A stretch of DNA of 47,920 nucleotides, taken from an uncultured Bacilli bacterium. Its GTDB lineage: Bacteria; Bacillota_I; Bacilli_A; RF39; UBA660. Under the pieces are notes generated by a model. The model had not been told where the DNA came from. It worked only from the letters and a program-made list of their open reading frames with translations, and did no database searches. The stretch lies in contig CAKPLX010000004.1 of assembly GCA_934167785.1 (NCBI GenBank), positions 1 through 47,920 of the forward strand. The letters run 5' to 3'. Of this stretch, positions 32,335-42,127 are shown piece after piece. Within the stretch, counting starts at the first letter, position 1; each line of letters begins with the position of its first letter. The position numbers were made by a program, and so were the translations under genes.

Positions 32335-34806
32335 ATGGTAATTGATGGTCAAAAAATATTAGAAATTAGAAAATATTTTCAAAGTATGTGTGATGCTGAT
32401 TTCTTGGTATTATTAGATAAACATGAATTTGAAAAAATTTCTATGGAAGAGTTGAATATTATTTTTTTTAGTGTTTCTGATGAGAGAAAAAGATTAATGT
32501 TAAGTGATTTTTCTTTATTTGAAAATATTTTTTGTATTCCACCTAATCGACTTAAAAAAAGTGTTTTAGATTTAGTGACAGATTCTGTTAGAAATTTTAT
32601 TTTTGAAAGTCCTTATTTAATGGATTCTTGTATTGCACAAGAAAAAGTTATAGAATATTTTGAAAAATTATCTCATCAGCAGATTTTCTCTTATATCAAT
32701 CATGATTCTTTAAAGAAAGTATTTGCAACAGAGGATATTTTAAGTTTGGTTCAAAAAAAATTTTTATTAAATTCTTATTTGGAGGATATGGTAAGGATCA
32801 GTATTTTAGAAAATAAATTTTCAGTGATTGCTCTTTTTTCGTTAAAAAATGAATGGGAATTATTGATTTATACAAAGTTTCGTTTGTTGGTTGAAGTTAG
32901 TGAGGTTCTTGAAGAAAATGTTGTTATTTTAGGAAAAAAAATAGCAAAGGAATATATTCAAAAAGTTTCTCGTAAGCATTTGAATTTATTGTTTGAGATT
33001 GCTTTAGAGAAGGATAATAAAGTTAGTCATGATGAACTTTTTGTTGGGGTTGCTAAAATGTATATGATTTTAGGGTTTGATAATAGTAAAAAAGTACTGA
33101 ATGATTTCTTTACTTATGCTACTTTTTCTTCAATGCAAAGAGCTAGTGTTGCTTTTTGTAAAAGTAAAAGACGAGGGTATCGGTTAGAAAATCAAGATAA
33201 ATTTTATTATTATGGAATAGAATTTGATTTATTTGCTGCGTTAAGAAAGAAGGATATTTTCTTTTTTGAAAATTTTTGTGGAAGGGATTTGAAAGATAAA
33301 GTTGTTCCTTTTATGGAATCTTTAGCGGAAGTTGAAAAAAACTTTATGGGAAAGGAAAAATTAGAAAAAGCAAAAGACTTAATTTTAAAAGTTATTCATG
33401 AAAGAGAAGAATATTATGAGAATAAGGATTTTTCTAGGTATTTTGAGCATTATGATCGAATAAAACGGGGGGAGCCTATTCAGGTTAAGGATATTTTTTT
33501 CTTATTTTCAGATGTTGATCTTCCTTATTGTTTAGGAGAAAAGGGAAAAATTGTTCCTGATCTTAATGTTTTAAAATTTTTACTGGGAAATTTAAAGCGT
33601 GATAATGATTGTTTACTGAGGATGGTTCTTAATCAAGAGGCTTTGGGGTTAGAGGAAATTTTTCCTATGATTTTGAATCATTATTTTGAAATTGAAGATG
33701 AAATTATTAAAGATAGTAGTTTATCTATTTATTCTATTTTAGATATTATTGATATTTCCAAATTATTTTTGTATCATTTAAAACCAGATGAGACGGATAT
33801 TAGTTTAAGGACATTTTCTAAAATTTTAAATTCTAGAAAGCATTGTACGGAATCGCCAAAAGAAATTTTAAGGAGAACTTTTGATTTACATAAAGAGAGA
33901 AAAAAGAGAATTTCAGGGGCTATTCCCAATATTTCAGGAAGAAAAGGAGATTTTTATTATCAAATGGCTTATTATGATGATGAATATTTGTTGATTAGTG
34001 GAATTGATACTGGTTCTTGTTTTAAAGTTGGAGGGAAAGGAGAAGAGTTTTTTCGTTTTTGTTTGACTAATCCTTGTGGGATGGTGTTTTATATTGATTA
34101 TATGGAACAAAGATATGTCCTTCCCGCGACTGTGAATGGAAATATGTTAAATATTAACAGTATTGATCCTGTGATAGAGGATGAAAATTTATTTTTAGAA
34201 ATTTTAAAAGTACTTCAAGAGATGGGAGATAAAATTATTAAGGATTCTCGCTGTGATATTGACTTTGTTACTTTGGGAGATATTCATCATACTAAATTTA
34301 TGAAAAATACTAACTATTTCAGTTTAGCGTTTTCGCAATTTATTCCTATTGGTCAGTCTTGTTATAGTGATTATATGAAAGAAGAAGTACATCACTATGT
34401 GATTGTTGCTCATGGTAAGGAAGTAGTGCCTAAGTATTATTGGAATAAAACTAGAATTTTACAGGAAAGAAAGCGTCCATATATTTTTAAACCTAAAGTA
34501 GAAGTTGATCAAGAAAGATTACATATGGTAATTAATCAAATTTATTATACTTCTCTTCTTTTAGAAGAAAAGGATTTTGCAAAATTAGATTTGATAGAGA
34601 ATTATGTTCCTTTAGAAGTAAATAATTATTTGTATATTATTGGAAATAAAGATTGGTTTGTTGGAATTGATACTAATTATCATTTAACTTCGGCTTGTCT
34701 TCCTTATGATGAAAGAGCCATGGATGAGTATCATAAGGCCTATTCTTATGCTTTAGAATGGCAAAAGAAATATTGTTTTAAAGGAAAGAAATTAAAAAAG
34801 AATTAG
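32335..34806 (+). CDS. large soluble protein of unknown function (823 residues)
   Basis: I do not recognise a characterised family. There is no signal peptide or membrane helix. The N-terminal 530 residues or so are helical and Leu/Phe-rich. From about residue 535 comes a different alpha/beta region with FYYQMAYYDDEYLLISGIDT, a G-S-C-F-K-V-G-G turn, CGMVFYIDYMEQRYVLP and NGNMLNINSID; this looks like a discrete globular domain, perhaps enzymatic, faintly like acyltransferase-type folds, but I cannot support an assignment. GAGGAGCG is the SD. It is monocistronic, with promoter and terminator of its own. Confidence 0.78.
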   Translation: MVIDGQKILEIRKYFQSMCDADFLVLLDKHEFEKISMEELNIIFFSVSDERKRLMLSDFSLFENIFCIPPNRLKKSVLDLVTDSVRNFIFESPYLMDSCIAQEKVIEYFEKLSHQQIFSYINHDSLKKVFATEDILSLVQKKFLLNSYLEDMVRISILENKFSVIALFSLKNEWELLIYTKFRLLVEVSEVLEENVVILGKKIAKEYIQKVSRKHLNLLFEIALEKDNKVSHDELFVGVAKMYMILGFDNSKKVLNDFFTYATFSSMQRASVAFCKSKRRGYRLENQDKFYYYGIEFDLFAALRKKDIFFFENFCGRDLKDKVVPFMESLAEVEKNFMGKEKLEKAKDLILKVIHEREEYYENKDFSRYFEHYDRIKRGEPIQVKDIFFLFSDVDLPYCLGEKGKIVPDLNVLKFLLGNLKRDNDCLLRMVLNQEALGLEEIFPMILNHYFEIEDEIIKDSSLSIYSILDIIDISKLFLYHLKPDETDISLRTFSKILNSRKHCTESPKEILRRTFDLHKERKKRISGAIPNISGRKGDFYYQMAYYDDEYLLISGIDTGSCFKVGGKGEEFFRFCLTNPCGMVFYIDYMEQRYVLPATVNGNMLNINSIDPVIEDENLFLEILKVLQEMGDKIIKDSRCDIDFVTLGDIHHTKFMKNTNYFSLAFSQFIPIGQSCYSDYMKEEVHHYVIVAHGKEVVPKYYWNKTRILQERKRPYIFKPKVEVDQERLHMVINQIYYTSLLLEEKDFAKLDLIENYVPLEVNNYLYIIGNKDWFVGIDTNYHLTSACLPYDERAMDEYHKAYSYALEWQKKYCFKGKKLKKN

Positions 34807-34828
34807 AAAATATTTCTTTTCTTTTTTT
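34794..34828 (+). terminator. probable terminator after the 823-residue gene
   Basis: AAAAGAA (34796-34802) pairs with TTCTTTT (34814-34820), followed by C and seven T. The stem is all A-T apart from one pair. Confidence 0.5.
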
Positions 34829-34830
34829 AT

Positions 34831-34859
34831 TTTACATGTGATTTAAAAAATGTTATAAT
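34831..34859 (+). promoter_or_regulatory. promoter of tgt
   Basis: TTTACA (34831-34836) and TATAAT (34854-34859) are 17 bases apart, 23 bases upstream of the tgt start. Confidence 0.75.
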
Positions 34860-34867
34860 ACGAATAA

Positions 34868-36010
<1,143 letters not shown>

Positions 36011-36016
36011 AGAAAA

Positions 36017-36045
36017 TTGATATTCAAAAAAATTTATAGTATAAT
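36017..36045 (+). promoter_or_regulatory. promoter of the 36071 operon
   Basis: TTGATA (36017-36022) and TATAAT (36040-36045) are 17 bases apart. It drives the small membrane protein and, probably, the diguanylate cyclase and YihY-family genes. Confidence 0.75.
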
Positions 36046-36070
36046 TTTAATAAAAGGGTAGGATGAGAAA

Positions 36071-36541
36071 ATGAAAAAGTTAAAAGATTTAATTTTGAGG
36101 CATAAATTATTGTCTAGTATTTGTTTGTTAGCGTTTATTATTATCATTATTATGATGTATGTATTCTTTAATTTGTTTGTTGGTGGAAATAATAAATATG
36201 GAAATCGATTAGATGGGATTAAGAGTCATGAAGTTAGTTCTAGTGAGAAAAATGATATTGTTTCTTCCTTAAAAGAAAATGAAGCAGTTAGTGATGCTAG
36301 TGTAAGAATTCAAGGTAAGATTATTTATATTCATATTGTTTATAATCGTGATGTGAGTTTAGAGAAGGCAAAAGAGATTGCTAGTGGTTCATTAAGTAAA
36401 ATTAGTGATGATCATAAAAAATTTTATGATATTGGTTATTATTTGACTCAAGTTTCAGTAGAGGATAAAAATGATAAGGGGTTTGTTGTTACTGGAAATA
36501 AAAATCAAGAGTTGTCTGAAATTAGTTGGATTAAAAGTTAG
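36071..36541 (+). CDS. bitopic membrane protein, unknown
   Basis: The 156 residues comprise a basic N-terminus, one membrane helix (about 14-37) and an external domain of about 115 residues. The domain has an alternating pattern (AVSDASVRIQGKIIYIHIVY, then a helix, then YDIGYYLTQVSVED) that resembles a small alpha/beta sandwich as seen in several Firmicutes envelope proteins. No family is assigned. It lies 10 bases before the diguanylate cyclase start, so a joint sensing role is possible but unproven. Confidence 0.75.
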   Translation: MKKLKDLILRHKLLSSICLLAFIIIIIMMYVFFNLFVGGNNKYGNRLDGIKSHEVSSSEKNDIVSSLKENEAVSDASVRIQGKIIYIHIVYNRDVSLEKAKEIASGSLSKISDDHKKFYDIGYYLTQVSVEDKNDKGFVVTGNKNQELSEISWIKS

Positions 36542-36551
36542 GTGAATGATA

Positions 36552-38567
36552 ATGAATAAAAGAAGAAATACCATTATTGCCATCATTGTTATTGGCTGTG
36601 TTCTTCTTGCAGGAATAATTTTTTGGATTGTTAATTATACCAAAGATGAAAGTAGCTTTTCTGTTTTAGAGAAGAAATGGATTACTGATCATTTAAATGA
36701 AGTGATTGATATTGATGTTTATAATAATATTCCGGTATTTGGTTATAATGGAAAGGGAATGATTTTTGATTTTTTAAACTATGTTACGGAGGAAAATCAG
36801 ATTCATTTTAATCGAATTTCTTATTATGTGGATGAAAAAACAAAAGAAGGAGATATTTCTTTTTTGGTTTTAAACAAGGATAAAAAACTATCTTCGCATG
36901 ATATGATTTTATTTGAGGATTATTATGCTATTTATTCCAAAAAAACGGATGAAGAGAAAAACTTTTCTTTAGATGGTGATTTCCGTTTGGGATATTTGCG
37001 TTTAGATGAGAATGTTTTATCTAAGTATTTTTCATCTAATATTCATTTAATTCGTTATGATAATGTTAGTGATTTAATGAAAGCGTTAGATGAGGGACAA
37101 ATTGATAATGTTGTGCTTGTTCAAAATCGAGATATGCAGTCTGTTTTATCTAATCAATTGCAAGAAGTTTATCATTTGACAGATTTAGGATTAAATTATG
37201 TTTTACACGTTCAGGATGATACAATTTTTAGTATTTTAAAGAAATCTTATTTAAATTATTTGAAAAATGAGTATGCTACAGATTATAGTAAAAACTATTT
37301 AGAGATGTATTTTGATTCTACAAATACAAAAGATAGTTTCCGAAAGAGTTATAATGCTAAAATTTACAAATATGGATATATTGTAAATATGCCTTACGAG
37401 AATAGTGTTAATGGTAAGTTTGTTGGTACTATGGTGAATTATTTGAAAGATTTTGATTCTACTGCAGGAACGGATATTGAAGTAGTTGAATATCAGAGTA
37501 TTGATGAATTAAAGGCGGCTTTGATTAAAGGTGATATTGATTTTGTTTTAGGGAATTTTGATTATTCTACTTTAAATATGGAACGTTATGTTACGGGTTC
37601 ATTTGCTCAGTTAGAATATGTTGTTTTGAGTAAAAGTGATTATGCAATGAATTCACTTAAAGGTCTTTTGAATCAAAAAGTAATGACAGTTCGTGAGAGT
37701 TTAATTTATCAGGCTTGTCGTGATAATGGAATTAACGTGCGTGGTTTTTCTAATACGGATGATTTACTTAGAAATATTGATGATTCTAGTATTATTCTTC
37801 TTGATAAACAGACTTATCTTTATTATAAGAATGATAAATTAAAGGATTATAAAATTAATTATGAATGTGCTCTTTCTTCTCCTTATCGGTTTATTATGAG
37901 AGGGGAAAATGATACGTTTAATCGTTTGTTTGATTATTATGTAAGTAATATTGATTATAATCAAGTAAAATACTTATATGGAACAAATATTACTTTTGAT
38001 AAGGATTATACTACTATTAAGATTATTGTATTTAGTGTTGTCTTAGTAACGGTATTAATGATTTCTCTTTTCTTTTTAAATCGTAAGAGTATTTTAAATA
38101 AAGCAATTAGTAAAGATGAAGTCCTTAAATATATTGATCCGATGACTTCTTTAAAGAATAGAAGTTATTTGAATGCTAATATTTATCAGTGGGATGATAA
38201 TGTTATTTTTCCTCAAGGAATTATCGTATTTGATTTAAATAAATTAAAGGAAGTTAATGATAAACTTGGTCGCGAAGCTGGAGATGAGGTCATTAAAAAG
38301 GCGGCGAGTGTTCTTATTAATAATCAACTAGAAAATACAGATATTGTTCGCAGTGGTGGAGATGAATTTTTGGTTTATTTAGTTGGTTATGATGAAAAGG
38401 CAGTTTCAGAATATGCTAAGAAGTTGTTTCGTTTGATGAAAAATATTCCTGATTCTTATGGAGTTGAATTTGGATATAGTATGATTTTGGATGAGGTAAA
38501 AACGGTTGATGATGCTATTAATGAGTCAATTTCAATGATGATGAAAAACAAAGAAAAGAGGAAATAA
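36552..38567 (+). CDS. membrane diguanylate cyclase with extracytoplasmic sensor region
   Basis: The protein (671 residues) has a membrane helix at about 6-28, about 460 extracytoplasmic residues, a second helix (about 493-512) and a C-terminal GGDEF domain. The catalytic signature is intact: RSGGDEFLVYL (GGDEF about 601-605), with upstream DLNKLKEVNDKLGREAGDEV. The RxxD inhibitory site before it is absent (ENTD). The external part looks like two periplasmic-binding-protein-like domains, each with an F-L-x-Y-V/L and EL-x-x-AL-type pattern, so it may sense a small solute. I choose ATG 36552 since AGGTGA (36540-36545) abuts the earlier ATG 36546. No partner phosphodiesterase is in the window. 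Confidence 0.87.
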   Translation: MNKRRNTIIAIIVIGCVLLAGIIFWIVNYTKDESSFSVLEKKWITDHLNEVIDIDVYNNIPVFGYNGKGMIFDFLNYVTEENQIHFNRISYYVDEKTKEGDISFLVLNKDKKLSSHDMILFEDYYAIYSKKTDEEKNFSLDGDFRLGYLRLDENVLSKYFSSNIHLIRYDNVSDLMKALDEGQIDNVVLVQNRDMQSVLSNQLQEVYHLTDLGLNYVLHVQDDTIFSILKKSYLNYLKNEYATDYSKNYLEMYFDSTNTKDSFRKSYNAKIYKYGYIVNMPYENSVNGKFVGTMVNYLKDFDSTAGTDIEVVEYQSIDELKAALIKGDIDFVLGNFDYSTLNMERYVTGSFAQLEYVVLSKSDYAMNSLKGLLNQKVMTVRESLIYQACRDNGINVRGFSNTDDLLRNIDDSSIILLDKQTYLYYKNDKLKDYKINYECALSSPYRFIMRGENDTFNRLFDYYVSNIDYNQVKYLYGTNITFDKDYTTIKIIVFSVVLVTVLMISLFFLNRKSILNKAISKDEVLKYIDPMTSLKNRSYLNANIYQWDDNVIFPQGIIVFDLNKLKEVNDKLGREAGDEVIKKAASVLINNQLENTDIVRSGGDEFLVYLVGYDEKAVSEYAKKLFRLMKNIPDSYGVEFGYSMILDEVKTVDDAINESISMMMKNKEKRK

Positions 38568-38574
38568 AAAGAGA

Positions 38575-39372
38575 ATGGAAAAATTTAAATATTATGCTAA
38601 AAAAGCATTTTCCCTTTTTAATTGTATGGAGATGAGAATTCTTCCTGGAAATGTTGCTTTTTTCTTTGTTCTTGCTTTATTTCCTATTATTACTATTGTG
38701 GTTGGAATAGCTTCTTATTTTTCTATTTCTTTAGATATTGTTGTTGATTTTATTCGTGATTTATTGCCACAAGAAGCTGGGAATATTATTATTGAAGCCA
38801 TTTCGGGAAAGGGATTTGATAGTAGTGTTGGAGCTTTTAGTTTAATTGCTTTATTTGCTGCTTCTAATGGTACTTATGCTATTATTAATGCGGCGAATAC
38901 TTTATATCAAGTTGAAGAGAGTGATTCTTTAAAAAATCGAATTAAATCGGTTTTGTTACTTTTTATTCTTCTTTTACTTATTGTTTTTTTGCTATTGGTT
39001 CCAATGTTTGGGGAAAAAATTATTTCTTTATTAGGAGATAGTGTATTGTTAGAACAAATTCGTTTTTTCTATAAATTATTACGATGGCCACTTACTTTTT
39101 TCTTAATTTATGTGAATTTAAAATTATTGTATACAATTGCTCCTGATAAAAAAATTTCTAGTAAGAGTACAACGTATGGTTCTATTTTTACCACGATTAT
39201 TTGGACTTTGGCTACAGCTATTTTTGGCTATTATTTGAAGTATTTTGCTAATTATAATTTGATTTATGGAAATTTATCGAGTATCATTATCTTAATGATG
39301 TGGATTTATATTATTAGTTATGTTTTTGTGATGGGAATAGCAATTAATGCTACTAATTTTAATGAAAGTTAG
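38575..39372 (+). CDS. YihY/BrkB-family membrane protein
   Basis: This 265-residue protein has about six membrane helices and the family pattern: N-terminal amphipathic helix, ALFPIITIVVGIASYF, a soluble segment, FAASNGTYAIINAANTLYQV, and later RWPLTFFLIYVNLKLLYTIAPD. The family was once called RNase BN, which is incorrect; its function is not established. It starts 7 bases after the cyclase stop, so it is probably in the same operon. SD AAAAGAGA is weak. Confidence 0.87.
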   Translation: MEKFKYYAKKAFSLFNCMEMRILPGNVAFFFVLALFPIITIVVGIASYFSISLDIVVDFIRDLLPQEAGNIIIEAISGKGFDSSVGAFSLIALFAASNGTYAIINAANTLYQVEESDSLKNRIKSVLLLFILLLLIVFLLLVPMFGEKIISLLGDSVLLEQIRFFYKLLRWPLTFFLIYVNLKLLYTIAPDKKISSKSTTYGSIFTTIIWTLATAIFGYYLKYFANYNLIYGNLSSIIILMMWIYIISYVFVMGIAINATNFNES

Positions 39373-39383
39373 ATTTTATCTAT

Positions 39384-39412
39384 TTGCAATTTTTTTAAAA
39401 TTTTACTATACT
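39384..39412 (+). promoter_or_regulatory. promoter of tRNA-Arg(CCG)
   Basis: TTGCAA (39384-39389) and TATACT (39407-39412) are 17 bases apart, 33 bases upstream of the mature tRNA 5' end. Confidence 0.75.
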
Positions 39413-39413
39413 A

Positions 39414-39439
39414 AATATAACAATTTTAATTGTTATATT
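39414..39439. repeat. perfect 12-bp inverted repeat at the transcription start
   Basis: AATATAACAATT and its exact complement are separated by TT. The repeat covers the expected transcription start (about 39419) and ends 6 bases before the tRNA. It may fold in the pre-tRNA leader or act as an operator. It consists almost entirely of A-T pairs. Confidence 0.6.
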
Positions 39440-39445
39440 CTTCTT

Positions 39446-39522
39446 GCCCATATAGCTCAGTTGAATAGAGTGTTTCCCTCCGAAGGAAAAGGTCATGAGT
39501 TTGAGTCTCATTATGGGCACCA
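39446..39522 (+). tRNA. tRNA-Arg (anticodon CCG), altered 19-56 pair
   Basis: The acceptor GCCCATA pairs perfectly with TATGGGC, the discriminator is A and CCA is encoded. The anticodon stem TTTCC/GGAAA encloses CTCCGAA, giving CCG, which reads CGG. The D loop has GA instead of GG (A19 at 39464), and the T loop is TTTGAGT instead of TTCGANT (T56 at 39502). These two changes together swap the usual G19-C56 tertiary pair for A19-U56. All stems are intact, so it is probably functional. Confidence 0.93.
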
Positions 39523-39562
39523 TTAGTGTTTTATTCTTTAATTATAAATAAAAGGGGGAAAA

Positions 39563-40657
39563 ATGAGGAAGAAAGGGAGATATCATTCATTATATGGATT
39601 AATGGATTGTAATACTTATAATTTTATTGAGAAATTTTCTGTATTTTCTGGAATTGGAATTTTTAATTTAGAAATTTTTGGGATGGAATCGTTATCTTTT
39701 CCTTTAAGTGTCTTTCTTGCTGCTATTTCTTCTTTGTTACTTGGCAATGCACTTTATATGAATGTTAATTGTGGTATATTAAAATCTAAAGATGGAATTT
39801 ATCTTGAAAAATTATATCAAGAGTTTCTTAATGAATATTGTCAGTTAAATGATACCTTTTCTTTAAAAAATCCGGTTGAAATTCAAACTTTATTTTATTA
39901 TTTATTGTCGAATGGCTATTTATCGTTAAACCAGCAATTTTGTTTTGAGAATCCTGATAAGTGTTTTCAATGGTTAGATGGAGTGCAAGTTATTTCCGGA
40001 CAGGGAGTTTGTCGAAATGTTGTAGCGTTATTTACTGATATTTTGAAAAAACTAGATTTTTCTGCTTATCAACTTTTAGTACGTTGTGATGCAAAAGAAA
40101 AAGTAATTTTTACAAGAGAGATTTTAGAAGATCGTGATAGTCTTAATGCACAATTAGCTGATTTTTCACCAGATTTTATATTGGATCCATTAAAGTATCA
40201 AAAATTTCTTACCTATCTTTATTCTAATGAGGTTCCAAAGGGAGAGAATGGAGAAGTATTGATTTATTGTGATAGTTGGAAAAAGTTGTTTATGCACTCT
40301 AATCATGTTATTACTGCTGTTTTTTTTGAGGATAAGGATTATTTTTTAGATCCAACTCAATTTAGGTTTTATCAAAGACAGAAAAGAGGAGTGTTATATG
40401 ACTCTGAGGTAGACTGTCTTATTCGAGAAGGTGGTTCTAGGGCGTATTGTTATGAAAAAGGAGAGTATTTATCATTAAAGGAAAATCTAGAAGGTTTTAA
40501 AGGAAGTATTTCTCGTCAAGAGGCAAAAAAGATGATTGATCAGACTAAAGTTCTTTGTCAAGAAAATAAAGATTTGTTTGCATCCTTTTATCAAAAAAAT
40601 GGTGAATTGTATGAGGAGATTAGTCAGGTGGTTTCTAAGGTAAAAAAACGATTATAG
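39563..40657 (+). CDS. membrane-anchored transglutaminase-like (Cys-His-Asp) protein
   Basis: The protein is 364 residues with a pair of membrane segments near 27-70. The rest has the transglutaminase/papain-like pattern: QGVCRNVVALFTDILKKL (Cys near 151), SNHVITAVFFEDKDYFLDPT (His near 248, Asp near 263). The order and spacing agree with bacterial transglutaminase-core cysteine hydrolases. The substrate is unknown; a protease or amidase role is as likely as cross-linking. ATG 39563 follows AGGGGGAAA. It is 13 bases from a glycosyltransferase gene, forming a two-gene unit. Confidence 0.8.
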   Translation: MRKKGRYHSLYGLMDCNTYNFIEKFSVFSGIGIFNLEIFGMESLSFPLSVFLAAISSLLLGNALYMNVNCGILKSKDGIYLEKLYQEFLNEYCQLNDTFSLKNPVEIQTLFYYLLSNGYLSLNQQFCFENPDKCFQWLDGVQVISGQGVCRNVVALFTDILKKLDFSAYQLLVRCDAKEKVIFTREILEDRDSLNAQLADFSPDFILDPLKYQKFLTYLYSNEVPKGENGEVLIYCDSWKKLFMHSNHVITAVFFEDKDYFLDPTQFRFYQRQKRGVLYDSEVDCLIREGGSRAYCYEKGEYLSLKENLEGFKGSISRQEAKKMIDQTKVLCQENKDLFASFYQKNGELYEEISQVVSKVKKRL

Positions 40658-40670
40658 GATTGGTGAGTTT

Positions 40671-41678
40671 ATGAAAGTTTTATTATATACAGAAGGATTG
40701 AAAACTGTTGGAAAGTCTGGTCTTGGTCACGCGGTAAGGCATCAAATGAATGCGTTGGAAAGTAATGAGATTGAATATACAACAGATCCTAGTGAATTAG
40801 ATAGTGTAGATATTGTGCATATTAACTGGTATCTACTAAAAAGCTATTTCCTTGCTAAAGAAGCAAAAAAAAGAGGAAAAAAGGTGGTTTATCATGCTCA
40901 TTCTACGGAAGAAGATTTTAGAAATTCTTTTTTGTTTTCTAACCAGCTTGCTCCACTTTTTAAATGGTGGATTTGTAAGTGTTATCGTTTGGGTGATGTT
41001 ATTATTACTCCAACGGAATATTCCAAAAAAATTCTTTTAAGTTATCGGCTAGATAAACCCATTTATGCAATATCTAACGGAATTGATACAAGTTTTTTTG
41101 AACGTCATGATGAATATAGAGAGGAATTTTTAAATCAGTACTCTTTTTCTAAAAAAGATAAAATTATTATGGGAGTTGGGTTATTCTTAAAAAGAAAAGG
41201 CATTTTGGATTTCGTTGAATTAGCAAGAAGAATGCCTGAATATCAATTTATTTGGTTTGGTTATTTAGATTTGAAATTAGTTCCTAAAGAAATTCGAAGT
41301 GCAGTTTCAAATAAGTTAGATAATTTAACTTTTGCTGGGTATGTAGAGCAAGAATTTTTAAGAAAGGCTTACAGTTCAGTGGATTTATATTTGTTTCCAA
41401 CTCTGGAAGAAACTGAGGGAATTCCTATTTTAGAGGCTCTTGTTGCAAAGACTCCAACGCTAGTTAGAGATATTCCCGTTTTTGAAGAGTTTATTACTGA
41501 TAAGGAGGTATATAAGGCTAAAGATATTGATGAATTTGAAGAAAAAATTAGAAAAATACTGAATGGAACTTTACCTGATTTAACAGAAGTTGGATATCAA
41601 AAAGCTATTCAAAAAGACATTAAAGTTGTTGGTACCCAATTAGTGCAAGTTTATCAAGATTTAATTCAAGATCAGTAA
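40671..41678 (+). CDS. family 4 glycosyltransferase
   Basis: This GT-B enzyme is 335 residues. The N-terminal domain has a Gly-rich acceptor loop (GKSGLGHAVRHQMNAL) and the C-terminal nucleotide-sugar domain has VGLFLKRKGILDFVELA and the retaining GT4 EEx7E motif ETEGIPILEA (about 246-256). The start (MKVLLYTEGLKTVGKSGLG) resembles Firmicutes glycolipid synthases of the LafB type, so a membrane-lipid or lipoteichoic acid anchor role is plausible but not shown. There is no membrane helix. Confidence 0.88.
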   Translation: MKVLLYTEGLKTVGKSGLGHAVRHQMNALESNEIEYTTDPSELDSVDIVHINWYLLKSYFLAKEAKKRGKKVVYHAHSTEEDFRNSFLFSNQLAPLFKWWICKCYRLGDVIITPTEYSKKILLSYRLDKPIYAISNGIDTSFFERHDEYREEFLNQYSFSKKDKIIMGVGLFLKRKGILDFVELARRMPEYQFIWFGYLDLKLVPKEIRSAVSNKLDNLTFAGYVEQEFLRKAYSSVDLYLFPTLEETEGIPILEALVAKTPTLVRDIPVFEEFITDKEVYKAKDIDEFEEKIRKILNGTLPDLTEVGYQKAIQKDIKVVGTQLVQVYQDLIQDQ

Positions 41679-41735
41679 AACAAGTGACTTTATGATAGAT
41701 TTGAGGTAATTTAACGCTATTTTCTTTAAAAAAAC

Positions 41736-41764
41736 TTGCAATATTTTAGTTTTTATATTACAAT
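41736..41764 (+). promoter_or_regulatory. promoter of rpsO-pnp
   Basis: TTGCAA (41736-41741) and TACAAT (41759-41764) are 17 bases apart. The transcript would begin near 41770, at the leader structure. Confidence 0.7.
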
Positions 41765-41769
41765 TGAAT

Positions 41770-41835
41770 CGTTCCATTACTTGGGGTTTTGTACCTCTGG
41801 ACGAATTCTCAGTAATTGGTGAAAATAAGATTTTA
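41770..41835 (+). promoter_or_regulatory. rpsO (S15) leader structure
   Basis: Between the promoter and rpsO lies a foldable 5' UTR. CCATTACT pairs with AGTAATTGG (one bulge), enclosing GGGG and CCTC segments that can pair. S15 autoregulates by binding its own leader in other bacteria; whether this fold mimics the 16S site cannot be confirmed here. Confidence 0.6.
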
Positions 41836-41848
41836 AGGAGGAAAAAAT

Positions 41849-42118
41849 ATGGCATTAACAAAAGAAGTAAAGCAAAACATCATTAAAGAATTTGCAAGAG
41901 ATGAAAAGGATACTGGTTCTCCAGAAGTTCAAATTGCAATTTTGACAAAAGAAATTGAAGCTTTGACTGAACATTTAAAAAACAATAAGCAAGATAAACA
42001 TTCAAAACGTGGTCTTTTAATGAAGGTTGGTAAAAGAAGAAGTTTATTAGACTATTTAGTAAAGACTGATGTTAAGAGATATCGTGCAGTTGTTAGTAAA
42101 TTAGGATTAAGAAAATAA
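41849..42118 (+). CDS. rpsO: 30S ribosomal protein S15
   Basis: S15 is a primary 16S rRNA-binding protein. The 89 residues include [36 protein letters not shown] and [16 protein letters not shown], all diagnostic. ATG 41849 follows AAGGAGG. The usual rpsO-pnp order follows, with a hairpin between. Confidence 0.98.
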   Translation: MALTKEVKQNIIKEFARDEKDTGSPEVQIAILTKEIEALTEHLKNNKQDKHSKRGLLMKVGKRRSLLDYLVKTDVKRYRAVVSKLGLRK

Positions 42119-42127
42119 TATTAAAGC

